Below are positions 27,654-36,060 of a DNA stretch of 64,000 nucleotides, one piece after another. The stretch lies in contig NZ_PYMI01000005.1 in the NCBI RefSeq assembly GCF_003025595.1, forward strand, positions 62,001 through 126,000, given 5' to 3'. How positions within the stretch are numbered: the first letter of the stretch is position 1; each line of letters begins with the position of its first letter. The position numbers were made by a program, and so were the translations under genes. This DNA comes from Photobacterium ganghwense. Lineage in GTDB: Bacteria; Pseudomonadota; Gammaproteobacteria; Enterobacterales; Vibrionaceae. Under the pieces are notes generated by a model. The model was given only the letters and a program-made list of their open reading frames with translations, was not told where the DNA came from and made no database searches.

Positions 27654-29798
27654 CTAGAAACTGTATCGGGCATTTACGTTGAAATAGCGCCCCGGTTCAG
27701 AGGAATAGAGCGTGTTGCTCTTGGCGAGACCGGCCACATCCTGGTATCGGGTATATTCATCGTCCAGCACGTTGTGCACGGTCAGGTTGACTCGCAAATC
27801 CGGCGTGAAGTGATACCCGACGCCCAGATCCATAGTCAGCCAGCCGGACGTGGTGGCGCACTCCTGTTCCACCTTAGCGCTGTCCTGACAGGTCGGTGTC
27901 CGGCTCATGGCGCCGGCATAATTCGCCCGCACGAATGCATTCAGCTTGTCGCTGTGATAATTCAGCTGGGTATTGCCTTCCAGAGGAGTCAGCGAACGGA
28001 TCGGCTCACCGTTATCATCTTCCCCATCCACAATCCCCAGCTTGCTCACCAACTGATAGTGGTTGTTAAACCAGTAACCGGCCGTCAGCTCGGCACCATA
28101 GGTTTTCACTCCGTCCAGATTGACGTACTGCACCTGTGATGCTTTCAGTTCATCATCCCAGTTGACGGTCTTATGGCCGATGAAATCATCGAAACGGGAA
28201 TAAAACACCGCGCCATACAACGACAGCGCACCGTCATCGTACTTCGCCCCCAGCTCAAGGTTATCGCTGGTTTCCGCCTTCAGATCAGCGTTAGGGATAA
28301 TGACGAAGTTGTTCAGGCCACTGCTGAAATGCGGCACGTAACCGTAGGCTTTGTCATACGATGGCGCCCGGAAGCCATGGGTATAGCTCAGGTAGGTGTT
28401 GAAAGTGTCGGTCCACAGGTATCCGACTGACAGGCTTGGAGAGACCTCGCTGCTGGTCGCATCATGTAGCGAGAAACCACCGATATCCTTGGCATCCGTT
28501 GCCGTTACCCGTTGATAGTCAACGCGCAGACCGGGGGTAACACGCCACTGGCCCAGCTCGATCACGTCATGCAGATACGCACCGCCCCGCTGCGTCGTGG
28601 CTCCCGCAAATGGGCTGTACACTTTGGTATTGACGCCATTCGAGTCACTCACGGTCTTATTGATCGGGCGTTCATGCTCCAGCCACTCCAGCTCTACCCC
28701 CCATGCCAGATTGTGCCTGACCGCACCGGTCTCAAACTGCTTCTGCATCGTCGCCGAACTACCGTAAAGGGTATCGGTAAACTGACGGGAATCATTCAGA
28801 CGACGTTTATACTCCAGATCTTGGTGGCTCTGGCGGCTCATTGCAACGTCCAGATCATCCCGACTCTCGGTCCGGCGGTAATAGATGTTGAAAGCCGCAG
28901 TATCCGCGAGCAGGCTGTCACCTTCCCATTCAGCGCCCATCCGACCTTCCACTGACCGTGTCACGGCTTCTTCGTGGAAAGACTTGGAATACCAGCCATT
29001 GCCGTCTTCCTGAACCGGCGGTATCCCTTCGTTACGGATCATCTCTTCGCGGAACACGTTGATCTTTCCGGTCAGCAGCCAGGCATCCGTCATGAACCAT
29101 TCGCTGGTCAACGCCGCGCTGTACCCCTCGATATCACGCAGGTACAGATCCTCAGCAAAATTTTTGGTTTCATTGCCGTTCCAGTAACTGACCCGCGCCA
29201 GGTGCTCCGTGTCGCCCAGACGCTTGGCTGCCGTGACCGTGGTGGTGTACTTGTCGCTGATCCCGGCAAAACCGGCCTCAGCACTGAGGTAACCGTCCTC
29301 TTTGCCCAGATAGTCCTGCGGTGATTTGGACGTCAGGACAACCACACCGCCGATCGCGCCCGAGCCGTACAAAGATGAGCCCGCCCCTTTGACCACTTCC
29401 ACCTGCCGGATATCGCCCAGATCGAAACTGTTGCGACCGGCGACATCGTTAATGTCATTTGCGCCATAGCCGTCGGCGACCCGCACACCGTCTTTCACCA
29501 CCGCAATCCGGTTCCCCGTCATACCGCGGATCACGATGTTCTGCGGTCGGCCGGCTCCCCCGGTTACGCTCACTCCCGGCTCATTGCTGAGCGCGTCATA
29601 CAGCTCAGTGGCGCCTTCCCGCTCAATGTCCTGACTGGTCAGCACAGCGACTGACCCCTGTGTTTGTGACAGCGGCTGCTCAATTTTATTGGCGGTAACG
29701 ATCACAGGGGCGATCTCAACAACGTCCCCGGCGGCGATAACCGGGCCTGACAAGCCAAAAATCGACATCAGAGCCAGAGGGACAGGCTTCAACTGCAT
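27654..29798 (-). CDS. TonB-dependent outer membrane receptor, heme/hemoglobin type
   Basis: This 714-residue receptor has a signal peptide (cut near VIA-AGD), a TonB box-like APVIVTA, a plug domain (TELYDALSNEPGVSVTGG, NIVIRGMTGNRIAVVKDGVR, VEVVKGAGSSLYGSGAIGGVV) and a beta-barrel ending in the expected terminal Phe (NVNARYSF). The loop motif FRAPSYD and the following IPNADLKAE correspond to the FRAP and NPNL motifs of heme/hemoglobin receptors, so heme is the best guess, with siderophores possible. It lies 110 bp after the peptidase gene and 8 bp before the metalloprotease gene. The ligand is inferred. Confidence 0.88.
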   Translation of the reverse strand: MQLKPVPLALMSIFGLSGPVIAAGDVVEIAPVIVTANKIEQPLSQTQGSVAVLTSQDIEREGATELYDALSNEPGVSVTGGAGRPQNIVIRGMTGNRIAVVKDGVRVADGYGANDINDVAGRNSFDLGDIRQVEVVKGAGSSLYGSGAIGGVVVLTSKSPQDYLGKEDGYLSAEAGFAGISDKYTTTVTAAKRLGDTEHLARVSYWNGNETKNFAEDLYLRDIEGYSAALTSEWFMTDAWLLTGKINVFREEMIRNEGIPPVQEDGNGWYSKSFHEEAVTRSVEGRMGAEWEGDSLLADTAAFNIYYRRTESRDDLDVAMSRQSHQDLEYKRRLNDSRQFTDTLYGSSATMQKQFETGAVRHNLAWGVELEWLEHERPINKTVSDSNGVNTKVYSPFAGATTQRGGAYLHDVIELGQWRVTPGLRVDYQRVTATDAKDIGGFSLHDATSSEVSPSLSVGYLWTDTFNTYLSYTHGFRAPSYDKAYGYVPHFSSGLNNFVIIPNADLKAETSDNLELGAKYDDGALSLYGAVFYSRFDDFIGHKTVNWDDELKASQVQYVNLDGVKTYGAELTAGYWFNNHYQLVSKLGIVDGEDDNGEPIRSLTPLEGNTQLNYHSDKLNAFVRANYAGAMSRTPTCQDSAKVEQECATTSGWLTMDLGVGYHFTPDLRVNLTVHNVLDDEYTRYQDVAGLAKSNTLYSSEPGRYFNVNARYSF

Positions 29799-29863
29799 GG
29801 TGGTTCTCCAGGTGAATTCAATATCGTGGATAAACAGAAAAATGGGACAAAACAGCCCCCTCC

Positions 29864-29879
29864 GGCTGCCAGGGCAGCC
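29864..29879. other. Short perfect palindromic hairpin upstream of the receptor gene
   Basis: The sequence GGCTGCC-AG-GGCAGCC sits in the 110-bp gap between the peptidase and receptor genes. There is no adjacent T-run, so an mRNA processing or attenuation element is possible but not shown. Confidence 0.4.
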
Positions 29880-29908
29880 AGATAAGCAAATAAAGGGATA
29901 AACGTGTT

Positions 29909-32074
29909 TTACTGCGCGTGTGGCGCGGCTTTTGCCGCCTGACGGATCAAAAAGGCATACTCCCGCGCCTGCTGTCCGGCCGCCTTACGGCTGTCCTGCT
30001 GGTGCCCGCCCTGCATGTTGGTACTCAGCAGATAATGCGCTTTCGTCAGGCTCAGCTCGCGAACTCTGGCGACCCATCTGGCCGCTTCCCAGTACGGCAC
30101 CTGACTGTCATACAGCCCGGCACTGACCAGCATCGGCGGATACGCCTGCGGCTGAATGTTGTCGAGCGGGCTGTACGCCTGCATGGCACGGCGTTGCTCA
30201 GGATCGGCCGGGTTGCCCCACTCGGCGTATTCCTGTCGGGTCAGCGGCAAAGCCGGATCCGACATGGTCGCGACTACGTCCAAGAAAGGCACCTGGAGTA
30301 CCGCTGCACGGAACAGCGCCGGAGCCTGGTTCAATGCGGCCGCCACCAGTGTGCCACCGGCACTGCCGCCGATTGCCAGAACCGGACGTTGCCGACCAGT
30401 CTGGTAATGCCGTAGTGTCTGGGCCACCGCGCGAAAATCATCAATGCCATTCTGTTTGAGGGTGCCACGCCCCTGCCGATACCACTCTTCCCCAAGATAA
30501 CCACCGCCTCGTACATGAGCGATGGCATAAACCATACCGCGATCCAGCAGGCTAAGAATCTGTGGCATAAAATATGGCCGCATCGGCGTTCCGTAAGCGC
30601 CGTACCCGTACAACACGACTGCGGAGGTCGGTGTGAGGGCATCCGCCCGATAAACCAGCGAGACAGGCACGGCGACACCATCATGGTGCACCACGATCTG
30701 CTCACTGCGATACAGACGGGGATCAAGCCCGGCATAATGGTCTTCGGCTTCGAGACGCAGTTGCAGCGCCGACTCTCCCGGAACCACTGGCCGCGACACA
30801 CTGGCCAGATCCAGCGTCAGCCATTGCGCGGGCTGAGACAGCGACATACGACGGATCCACACTTTGGTATCGTGCGGGGTTTTGCTGCCTGACACCCAAG
30901 CCACGCCGCCTTCCGGCGTTATGCGCTGCCGGAAACACGCCCGCCCCTGATAATCCAGCAGCACCACATCATGGTGTTGCTGCACGGCTGTCTCGATCAC
31001 AATGTGCTGAGGGTAGAGATACCAATTGCGGATCTCTTCACCGACCGCGGGCTGCCAGATAAGCTGCCAGTCCTGGGCGGTCGGTCCGGCCGACTCTTCA
31101 TCTCCGTCATTCCTGTTGAGGGTGACTGATTCCAGCTTGCGCTGATACAAGGCAAACTCGCCGTGCAAGTTACTCGACAGGTACATGCGACCGTGGCGCA
31201 CATCTGCGTAGTATTCCATCCCGGCCTGACGCGGACGCAGCGGCGTACCACGGTGGCCAGTAGTCAGATCCAACAGAAACTGTTCGCTGGCGTTATGACT
31301 GTTGCTTTGAATGATCGCCAAACCGGTGTCGCTAGTGCGGTATAGCGACACCAGCCAGGCAGGATCCGGCTCACGATACACTTCCTGCTGTTGCTTTGCC
31401 CCCAGATCCCAGCGCATCACACGGTAAGGCCGGTAGGTCTCACGCTCGTTTGCGATCCAATATAAAGACCGGCTGTCACTGGCCCAGACCAGATCCGTCG
31501 CCGCTTGCTGTAGCGGTGTGTCGATCATCCGTGCAGTATGGGTATCCAGCAGCGTGATCCTGTGGTGACGATCGCCGCGCCGGTCCTCAGCCAATGCCAC
31601 ATAACGATGGTCCGGACTGACCGACCAGTTGCCAAGCTGGTAATACGCCGATGTAGCCGCACGTTGCGCCAGATCCACCAGAATTTGTGGCGCCTGCGCG
31701 GAACCCGCCTCCCGGCGCACAATCGCATGCCCCGCCTCCAGGCGGTATTCAAAACGGCCTTGTAGGCTCCACGGCTGCTCCGCAGGCTGTTTAGTTCTGG
31801 CTTGCCATTCGGTCAGCAACGTCTGCTCCAGACTCGCCTGCTCCAGCAAAACCTGCTCGGTATGCCTGTTCTCCTGCTCCAGAAAATGACGCACCGCCAG
31901 CGACTGGCGGCTGTCATCACGCAGCCACTGGTAGGTGGGGTCTGCTGGCCCGCCTTTCAGGGGTATTGTGCCTGTCGTATCCGTCACAACGCGAACATCA
32001 GAATCTGCGGCCTTTACCTGCACGCAGCCGACAATGATCAGCATTCCAATCAATGTCCGCATTCCGGTTTTCAT
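29909..32074 (-). CDS. Exported oligopeptidase B-like serine peptidase (S9 family), probable lipoprotein
   Basis: The catalytic part matches oligopeptidase B: VVLYGYGAYGTPM, VYAIAHVRGGGYLGEEWYRQG, the serine in GGSAGG, LYDSQVPYWEAARWVARVREL (catalytic Asp) and a GGHQQ region (His). A seven-bladed propeller region precedes it. Unlike ordinary cytosolic PtrB it starts with an export signal, MKTGMRTLIGMLIIVGC, whose IVGC fits a lipobox. I chose the ATG at 32074; an open frame back to 32209 would spoil the signal. The product is 721 residues. It may trim peptides in the periplasm or at the surface. It is the first gene of the block that contains the receptor and metalloprotease. Confidence 0.85.
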   Translation of the reverse strand: MKTGMRTLIGMLIIVGCVQVKAADSDVRVVTDTTGTIPLKGGPADPTYQWLRDDSRQSLAVRHFLEQENRHTEQVLLEQASLEQTLLTEWQARTKQPAEQPWSLQGRFEYRLEAGHAIVRREAGSAQAPQILVDLAQRAATSAYYQLGNWSVSPDHRYVALAEDRRGDRHHRITLLDTHTARMIDTPLQQAATDLVWASDSRSLYWIANERETYRPYRVMRWDLGAKQQQEVYREPDPAWLVSLYRTSDTGLAIIQSNSHNASEQFLLDLTTGHRGTPLRPRQAGMEYYADVRHGRMYLSSNLHGEFALYQRKLESVTLNRNDGDEESAGPTAQDWQLIWQPAVGEEIRNWYLYPQHIVIETAVQQHHDVVLLDYQGRACFRQRITPEGGVAWVSGSKTPHDTKVWIRRMSLSQPAQWLTLDLASVSRPVVPGESALQLRLEAEDHYAGLDPRLYRSEQIVVHHDGVAVPVSLVYRADALTPTSAVVLYGYGAYGTPMRPYFMPQILSLLDRGMVYAIAHVRGGGYLGEEWYRQGRGTLKQNGIDDFRAVAQTLRHYQTGRQRPVLAIGGSAGGTLVAAALNQAPALFRAAVLQVPFLDVVATMSDPALPLTRQEYAEWGNPADPEQRRAMQAYSPLDNIQPQAYPPMLVSAGLYDSQVPYWEAARWVARVRELSLTKAHYLLSTNMQGGHQQDSRKAAGQQAREYAFLIRQAAKAAPHAQ

Positions 32075-32342
32075 TTTCACCACCACACCACCACACCACT
32101 TGGCTATGGCCATGCTCATGACCATGGCAACGCACCGCAACCAACCCCGGCATTCAGCAAACAAAGCGCTCAATTCCATCGCGATTGCGTTCGAACTCGC
32201 CAGAGACAAAAACCAAACGCCGCAAAAATCCAGTCTTAAATGAGACTTAGGCGTTCATTTAACACAGCACTATCCGGCCAGAGAAGAAAAGGCAGAGCAA
32301 AATTCTACCCGTAAAGTGGCCGCAATCATGCGACCAAATGAA
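32075..32342. other. Leader/promoter region of the peptidase-receptor block
   Basis: This lies between the peptidase start and the Fur-like site. I see no ORF with support. A small inverted repeat (AGTCT...AGACT) lies near 32232-32248. The promoter must be within this 550-bp divergent gap. Confidence 0.4.
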
Positions 32343-32361
32343 AATGAGATCAATTATCAAT
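32343..32361. promoter_or_regulatory. Fur-like box in the divergent control region
   Basis: AATGAGATCAATTATCAAT matches 15 of 19 positions of the gammaproteobacterial Fur consensus, and a second weaker match is offset by six bases, a typical Fur arrangement. It is 269 bp before the peptidase start and 264 bp before the LPMO start. Iron control of the receptor block is the likely meaning; binding is not shown. Confidence 0.6.
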
Positions 32362-32388
32362 ATCATCAACCTAATTGTGATAACGACA

Positions 32389-32410
32389 TTTTGTGATGTT
32401 GATCACGCAA
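32389..32410. promoter_or_regulatory. CRP-like site upstream of the LPMO gene
   Basis: TGTGA-N6-TCACG (core 32392-32407) matches the CRP consensus well. It is about 215 bp upstream of the LPMO gene. cAMP-CRP control of chitin use is common in vibrios. Confidence 0.6.
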
Positions 32411-32624
32411 CAAGGTGAACATCCCTTTACCACATGGCTAAAAAACACACGAAAACATCCGAAGGCGCATCTCATTTCCGGTGAGGCAGATGAAAACATT
32501 CATTTCCGGCCTAGAAGCCGACCGCAAACCCTGTCCCTTCTCATTGCAAGCACACACATATTGAGCGACATCCACACAGTGACACCTTGCCCTCACACCT
32601 TGAGCAACTACAACGGAGATCGTC

Positions 32625-33953
32625 ATGCGCAAACTCAATTCTCTCGGGCTGGCCAGTACCGCAGGCCTGCTCGCGCTCAGCATTGCCCCACAAGCCTTTA
32701 GCCACGGTTACATGGAATATCCCCCGGCCCGTCAGCACGTCTGCCATTTGGACGGCGGATACTGGGGAGCCAGTGACGGTTCCCAGATCCCAAATGCTGC
32801 CTGCCGCGCGGCTTTTATTCAGTCGGGCTGGTATCCCTTCGTCCAGCAGCCGGAGTTCGCCCGTCTGGTCTCTGACTATCAGAATCAGGCCGCCGTCGAA
32901 CTGGCCATTCCTGACGGCAGCCTGTGTTCAGCCGCCGACAAGAAAAAAGCCGGGATGGACATTCCCTCCCCTGACTGGCAAAAAACCCCGATAACCCTCG
33001 ACACTCATGGTCAGCTGACCCTTCGCTACCGTGCAGAAACCCCACACAACCCCAGTTTCTGGCAGTTTTACCTCACCAAGCCAGGCTTTGACGCTGCCAG
33101 CCAGCCACTGACCTGGGCCGATCTGACGCTGGTCGATCAGGCCGGTGATGTCCCGGTGACCACGATCAACGGCCTGAAATACTATGAAATCACCATTACC
33201 CTGCCGACAGACCGTCTGGGCGATGCCGTGCTTTATTCCCGCTGGCAGCGCCATGACCCAGCCGGTGAAGGCTTCTATAACTGCAGTGATATCTCATTTG
33301 GTGAAGGGCCTGCCCAGCCGGAAGTGCCCGCACCAATCTGGACATCAGCCGGTCCGCTGTTGAAAGCCACCACCGATGCCAGTGCCGGTGATACCGTGTG
33401 GTTCCGCATCTTCAATGCCCAAGGCCAAGAGCAACTCTTTGAAAAAATGGCAATTACAGTGGCTAATCAGGATGAAGCAGTGTGGGCAGCCGCTCTGGCA
33501 GACATCGTTAATCGCCACGCCAGTGACAGTGGCCGGATCGGACGCGAGGGCACAGACCGCACGATCGCCTTTGATCCTGCCGATCTGTATGCCAATCAGG
33601 TGTACCTCCAGCAGTCCGGTTACACCTTCCGGCTGGAGGTGAAGGCTGAAGAGCCGATCCCGCCAACACTGCCGGGTGAGACAACGACCTGGGAAGCCAG
33701 CCGTGTCTACAATACCGGTGACAGCGTGGTGTATGAGGGGGTGACATATGTGGCCAAATGGTGGACCAAAGGCGAACATCCCGGTCAGTCAGCCGTGTGG
33801 GAAGCCCAACACAACGACAGCATCCCGGCGTGGCAGACCGGTCAAGCCTATCAGGCAGGTACCATCGTGACCTTTTCCGGCCAGTCCTATAAAGCCAGAT
33901 GGTGGACGCAGGGGGATCAGCCCACCTCAGGCGGCCCATGGCAACAACAATAA
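32625..33953 (+). CDS. Chitin-active lytic polysaccharide monooxygenase (AA10) with two CBM5/12 modules
   Basis: The 442-residue secreted protein has a signal peptide ending in AFS, so the mature chain begins with His27 (HGYMEYPPARQ), the first ligand of the copper histidine brace. The second histidine is probably that in AETPHNPSFWQF. The AA10 domain ends near residue 235 (FYNCSDISF). A middle domain of unknown type (about 240-345) resembles a region found in vibrio chitin-binding LPMOs. Two CBM5/12 chitin-binding repeats follow, with VYEGVTYVAKWWTKGEHPG and FSGQSYKARWWTQGDQP. It oxidatively cuts crystalline chitin outside the cell. Its position opposite the receptor block, with a CRP-like site before it, fits a chitin regulon. 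Confidence 0.93.
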   Translation: MRKLNSLGLASTAGLLALSIAPQAFSHGYMEYPPARQHVCHLDGGYWGASDGSQIPNAACRAAFIQSGWYPFVQQPEFARLVSDYQNQAAVELAIPDGSLCSAADKKKAGMDIPSPDWQKTPITLDTHGQLTLRYRAETPHNPSFWQFYLTKPGFDAASQPLTWADLTLVDQAGDVPVTTINGLKYYEITITLPTDRLGDAVLYSRWQRHDPAGEGFYNCSDISFGEGPAQPEVPAPIWTSAGPLLKATTDASAGDTVWFRIFNAQGQEQLFEKMAITVANQDEAVWAAALADIVNRHASDSGRIGREGTDRTIAFDPADLYANQVYLQQSGYTFRLEVKAEEPIPPTLPGETTTWEASRVYNTGDSVVYEGVTYVAKWWTKGEHPGQSAVWEAQHNDSIPAWQTGQAYQAGTIVTFSGQSYKARWWTQGDQPTSGGPWQQQ

Positions 33954-33957
33954 GCCT

Positions 33958-33987
33958 CCCGCCCGGCACTGCCGGGCGGTGTTTTTT
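33958..33987 (+). terminator. Rho-independent terminator after the LPMO gene
   Basis: The CGCCCGGCA/TGCCGGGCG stem with a two-base loop is followed by a T-run. Confidence 0.85.
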
Positions 33988-34033
33988 GAGCTAACTTTAA
34001 TGACATCCCCTGGTCACGTTTCAAGGATGACGA

Positions 34034-34660
34034 ATGATTACACTCTATGGCTATCCCCGTACTCGCTCACTACGTGTTTCCTGGCTACTGGAAGAACTGG
34101 GTGTCGACTGGCAGTACCATCTGGTTGACTTTAATAAAAGCGAGCACCGCTCCAGCCAGTTTCTGGCACTCAACCCGCAGGGGAAAGTCCCCTGTCTGAT
34201 TGACGGCGATACCGTGGTCACGGAATCGGCCGCCATTTGCTTTTACCTGGCCGAGCGTTATGGCCATCACTGGCTGCCAGAGCCCGGCACGGCTGAGTCT
34301 GCCACTCACCATGAATGGACCAGCTTTATCATTACCGAACTGGAGCAGCCACTGTGGTCCATGGGAAAACACCGTTTTGCCCTGCCGGAATCGATCCGCC
34401 TGCCGGAAATGCTCCCCGTCGCCAGCTGGGAATTCAAGAAAGCCCTGCAAACGGCCGAGGCACGAATCCCGGAGCAGGGGTACTTGTTTGGCCATTTCCC
34501 TACCGTCGCCGATATTCTGTTGGCACACACCCTCAACTGGGCCGTCAAATTTGATCAGAAACTGCCTTTGAAGCTGGAAAAATACCGCCAGTATGTCAGC
34601 CGACGTCCTGCTCTTTCCCGGGCGCTTGAGCGGGAAACCCGCGCCCTTGGTAACACCTGA
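34034..34660 (+). CDS. Glutathione S-transferase family protein
   Basis: The 208-residue protein has an N-terminal thioredoxin-like GST domain (ITLYGYPRTRSLRVSWLLEELG, LNPQGKVPCLIDGDTVVTESAAICFYL) and a C-terminal helical domain with FPTVADILLAHTLNW. The active residue is probably the Ser/Arg region after YPRTRS. Glutathione conjugation or peroxide handling is plausible; the substrate is unknown. It stands alone between the LPMO gene and tRNA array 2. Confidence 0.92.
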   Translation: MITLYGYPRTRSLRVSWLLEELGVDWQYHLVDFNKSEHRSSQFLALNPQGKVPCLIDGDTVVTESAAICFYLAERYGHHWLPEPGTAESATHHEWTSFIITELEQPLWSMGKHRFALPESIRLPEMLPVASWEFKKALQTAEARIPEQGYLFGHFPTVADILLAHTLNWAVKFDQKLPLKLEKYRQYVSRRPALSRALERETRALGNT

Positions 34661-34768
34661 AACGGCAAGAATTGCGTATCACAGAGCACCGTCCTGACGG
34701 CGAAAAGTTTAAAAACACAGCAATCAGAACAAAAAAAGCCATTTTGGTTTGGATTTCAGAAAAAACCA

Positions 34769-34797
34769 TTGACGCACAGCGGCAAAAACTATTTAAT
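34769..34797 (+). promoter_or_regulatory. Sigma-70 promoter of tRNA array 2
   Basis: TTGACG (34769-34774) and TTTAAT (34792-34797) are 17 bp apart and share both hexamers and the GC-rich discriminator with the array 1 promoter, although the flanks differ. Confidence 0.8.
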
Positions 34798-34807
34798 GCG
34801 CCCCGTT

Positions 34808-34883
34808 GCCTCGATAGCTCAGTCGGTAGAGCAGAGGATTGAAAATCCTCGTGTCGGTGGTTCGATTCCGCCTCGAGGCACCA
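34808..34883 (+). tRNA. tRNA-Phe (GAA)
   Basis: 76 bp with encoded CCA, identical to the Phe copies of array 1. Confidence 0.98.
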
Positions 34884-34932
34884 TGAATTTTGATTGTGGT
34901 GCTCTGGTAGCAACATAACGTAAAAAGTTGAT

Positions 34933-35008
34933 TCCCCCTTAGTTCAGTCGGTAGAACGGCGGACTGTTAATCCGTATGTCGCTGGTTCAAGTCCAGCAGG
35001 GGGAGCCA
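34933..35008 (+). tRNA. tRNA-Asn (GTT)
   Basis: 76 bp, identical to the Asn copies of array 1. Confidence 0.98.
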
Positions 35009-35051
35009 AATTTCCAATCAGGTTTACCCTGATGGACAAAAAATAACGTGT

Positions 35052-35127
<76 letters not shown>

Positions 35128-35159
35128 TTATTTGCAAAGTAAAGCAACGCTTTACTTTT

Positions 35160-35235
35160 GCCTCGATAGCTCAGTCGGTAGAGCAGAGGATTGAAAATCC
35201 TCGTGTCGGTGGTTCGATTCCGCCTCGAGGCACCA
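35160..35235 (+). tRNA. tRNA-Phe (GAA)
   Basis: Second Phe copy of array 2. Confidence 0.98.
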
Positions 35236-35278
35236 TATTTCATCAGATGCGTGATTATCGCGTCCGATAGCAAACAAT

Positions 35279-35354
35279 TCCCCCTTAGTTCAGTCGGTAG
35301 AACGGCGGACTGTTAATCCGTATGTCGCTGGTTCAAGTCCAGCAGGGGGAGCCA
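35279..35354 (+). tRNA. tRNA-Asn (GTT)
   Basis: Second Asn copy of array 2. Confidence 0.98.
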
Positions 35355-35397
35355 AATTTCCACTCAGGTTAATCCTGATGGACAAGAAATAACGTGT

Positions 35398-35473
<76 letters not shown>

Positions 35474-35505
35474 TTATTTGCAAAGTAAAGCAATGCTTTA
35501 CTTTT

Positions 35506-35581
35506 GCCTCGATAGCTCAGTCGGTAGAGCAGAGGATTGAAAATCCTCGTGTCGGTGGTTCGATTCCGCCTCGAGGCACCA
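35506..35581 (+). tRNA. tRNA-Phe (GAA)
   Basis: Third Phe copy of array 2. Confidence 0.98.
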
Positions 35582-35624
35582 TATTTCATCAGATGCGTGA
35601 TTATTGCGTCCGATAGCAAACAAT

Positions 35625-35700
35625 TCCCCCTTAGTTCAGTCGGTAGAACGGCGGACTGTTAATCCGTATGTCGCTGGTTCAAGTCCAGCAGGGGGAGCCA
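35625..35700 (+). tRNA. tRNA-Asn (GTT)
   Basis: Third Asn copy of array 2. Confidence 0.98.
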
Positions 35701-35748
35701 CTTTCAGTTTAAGCTTCACCGCTTAATCTCGAATAATAAGAATAAATT

Positions 35749-35824
<76 letters not shown>

Positions 35825-35831
35825 TCTTTGA

Positions 35832-35859
35832 AACCTCATCACATGATGAGGTTTTTTTT
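35832..35859 (+). terminator. Terminator of tRNA array 2
   Basis: AACCTCATCA/TGATGAGGTT stem with a two-base loop, followed by a T-run. Confidence 0.9.
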
Positions 35860-36060
35860 CGCCTGTTGTTCACTACTCTCCGCCTTTCATATTGGGTGTT
35901 TACTCAATTATGGTTACAATAAAAAGCCTCTATTACCAGTCAGTTACTTAACCGGCCGGTACTTTTTCCCAGACCACCGCCATGCACTGTGTCTGGATTT
36001 GTGTTTCAGGTCTTGGACGACCTCATGAGTAAGAATAAAAACAACAGGTTGAGCTGACAT

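Noticed and set aside
23013..34807. Prophage or integrative element between the tRNA arrays
   Set aside because: No integrase, transposase, phage structural gene or att-like repeat other than the arrays themselves.
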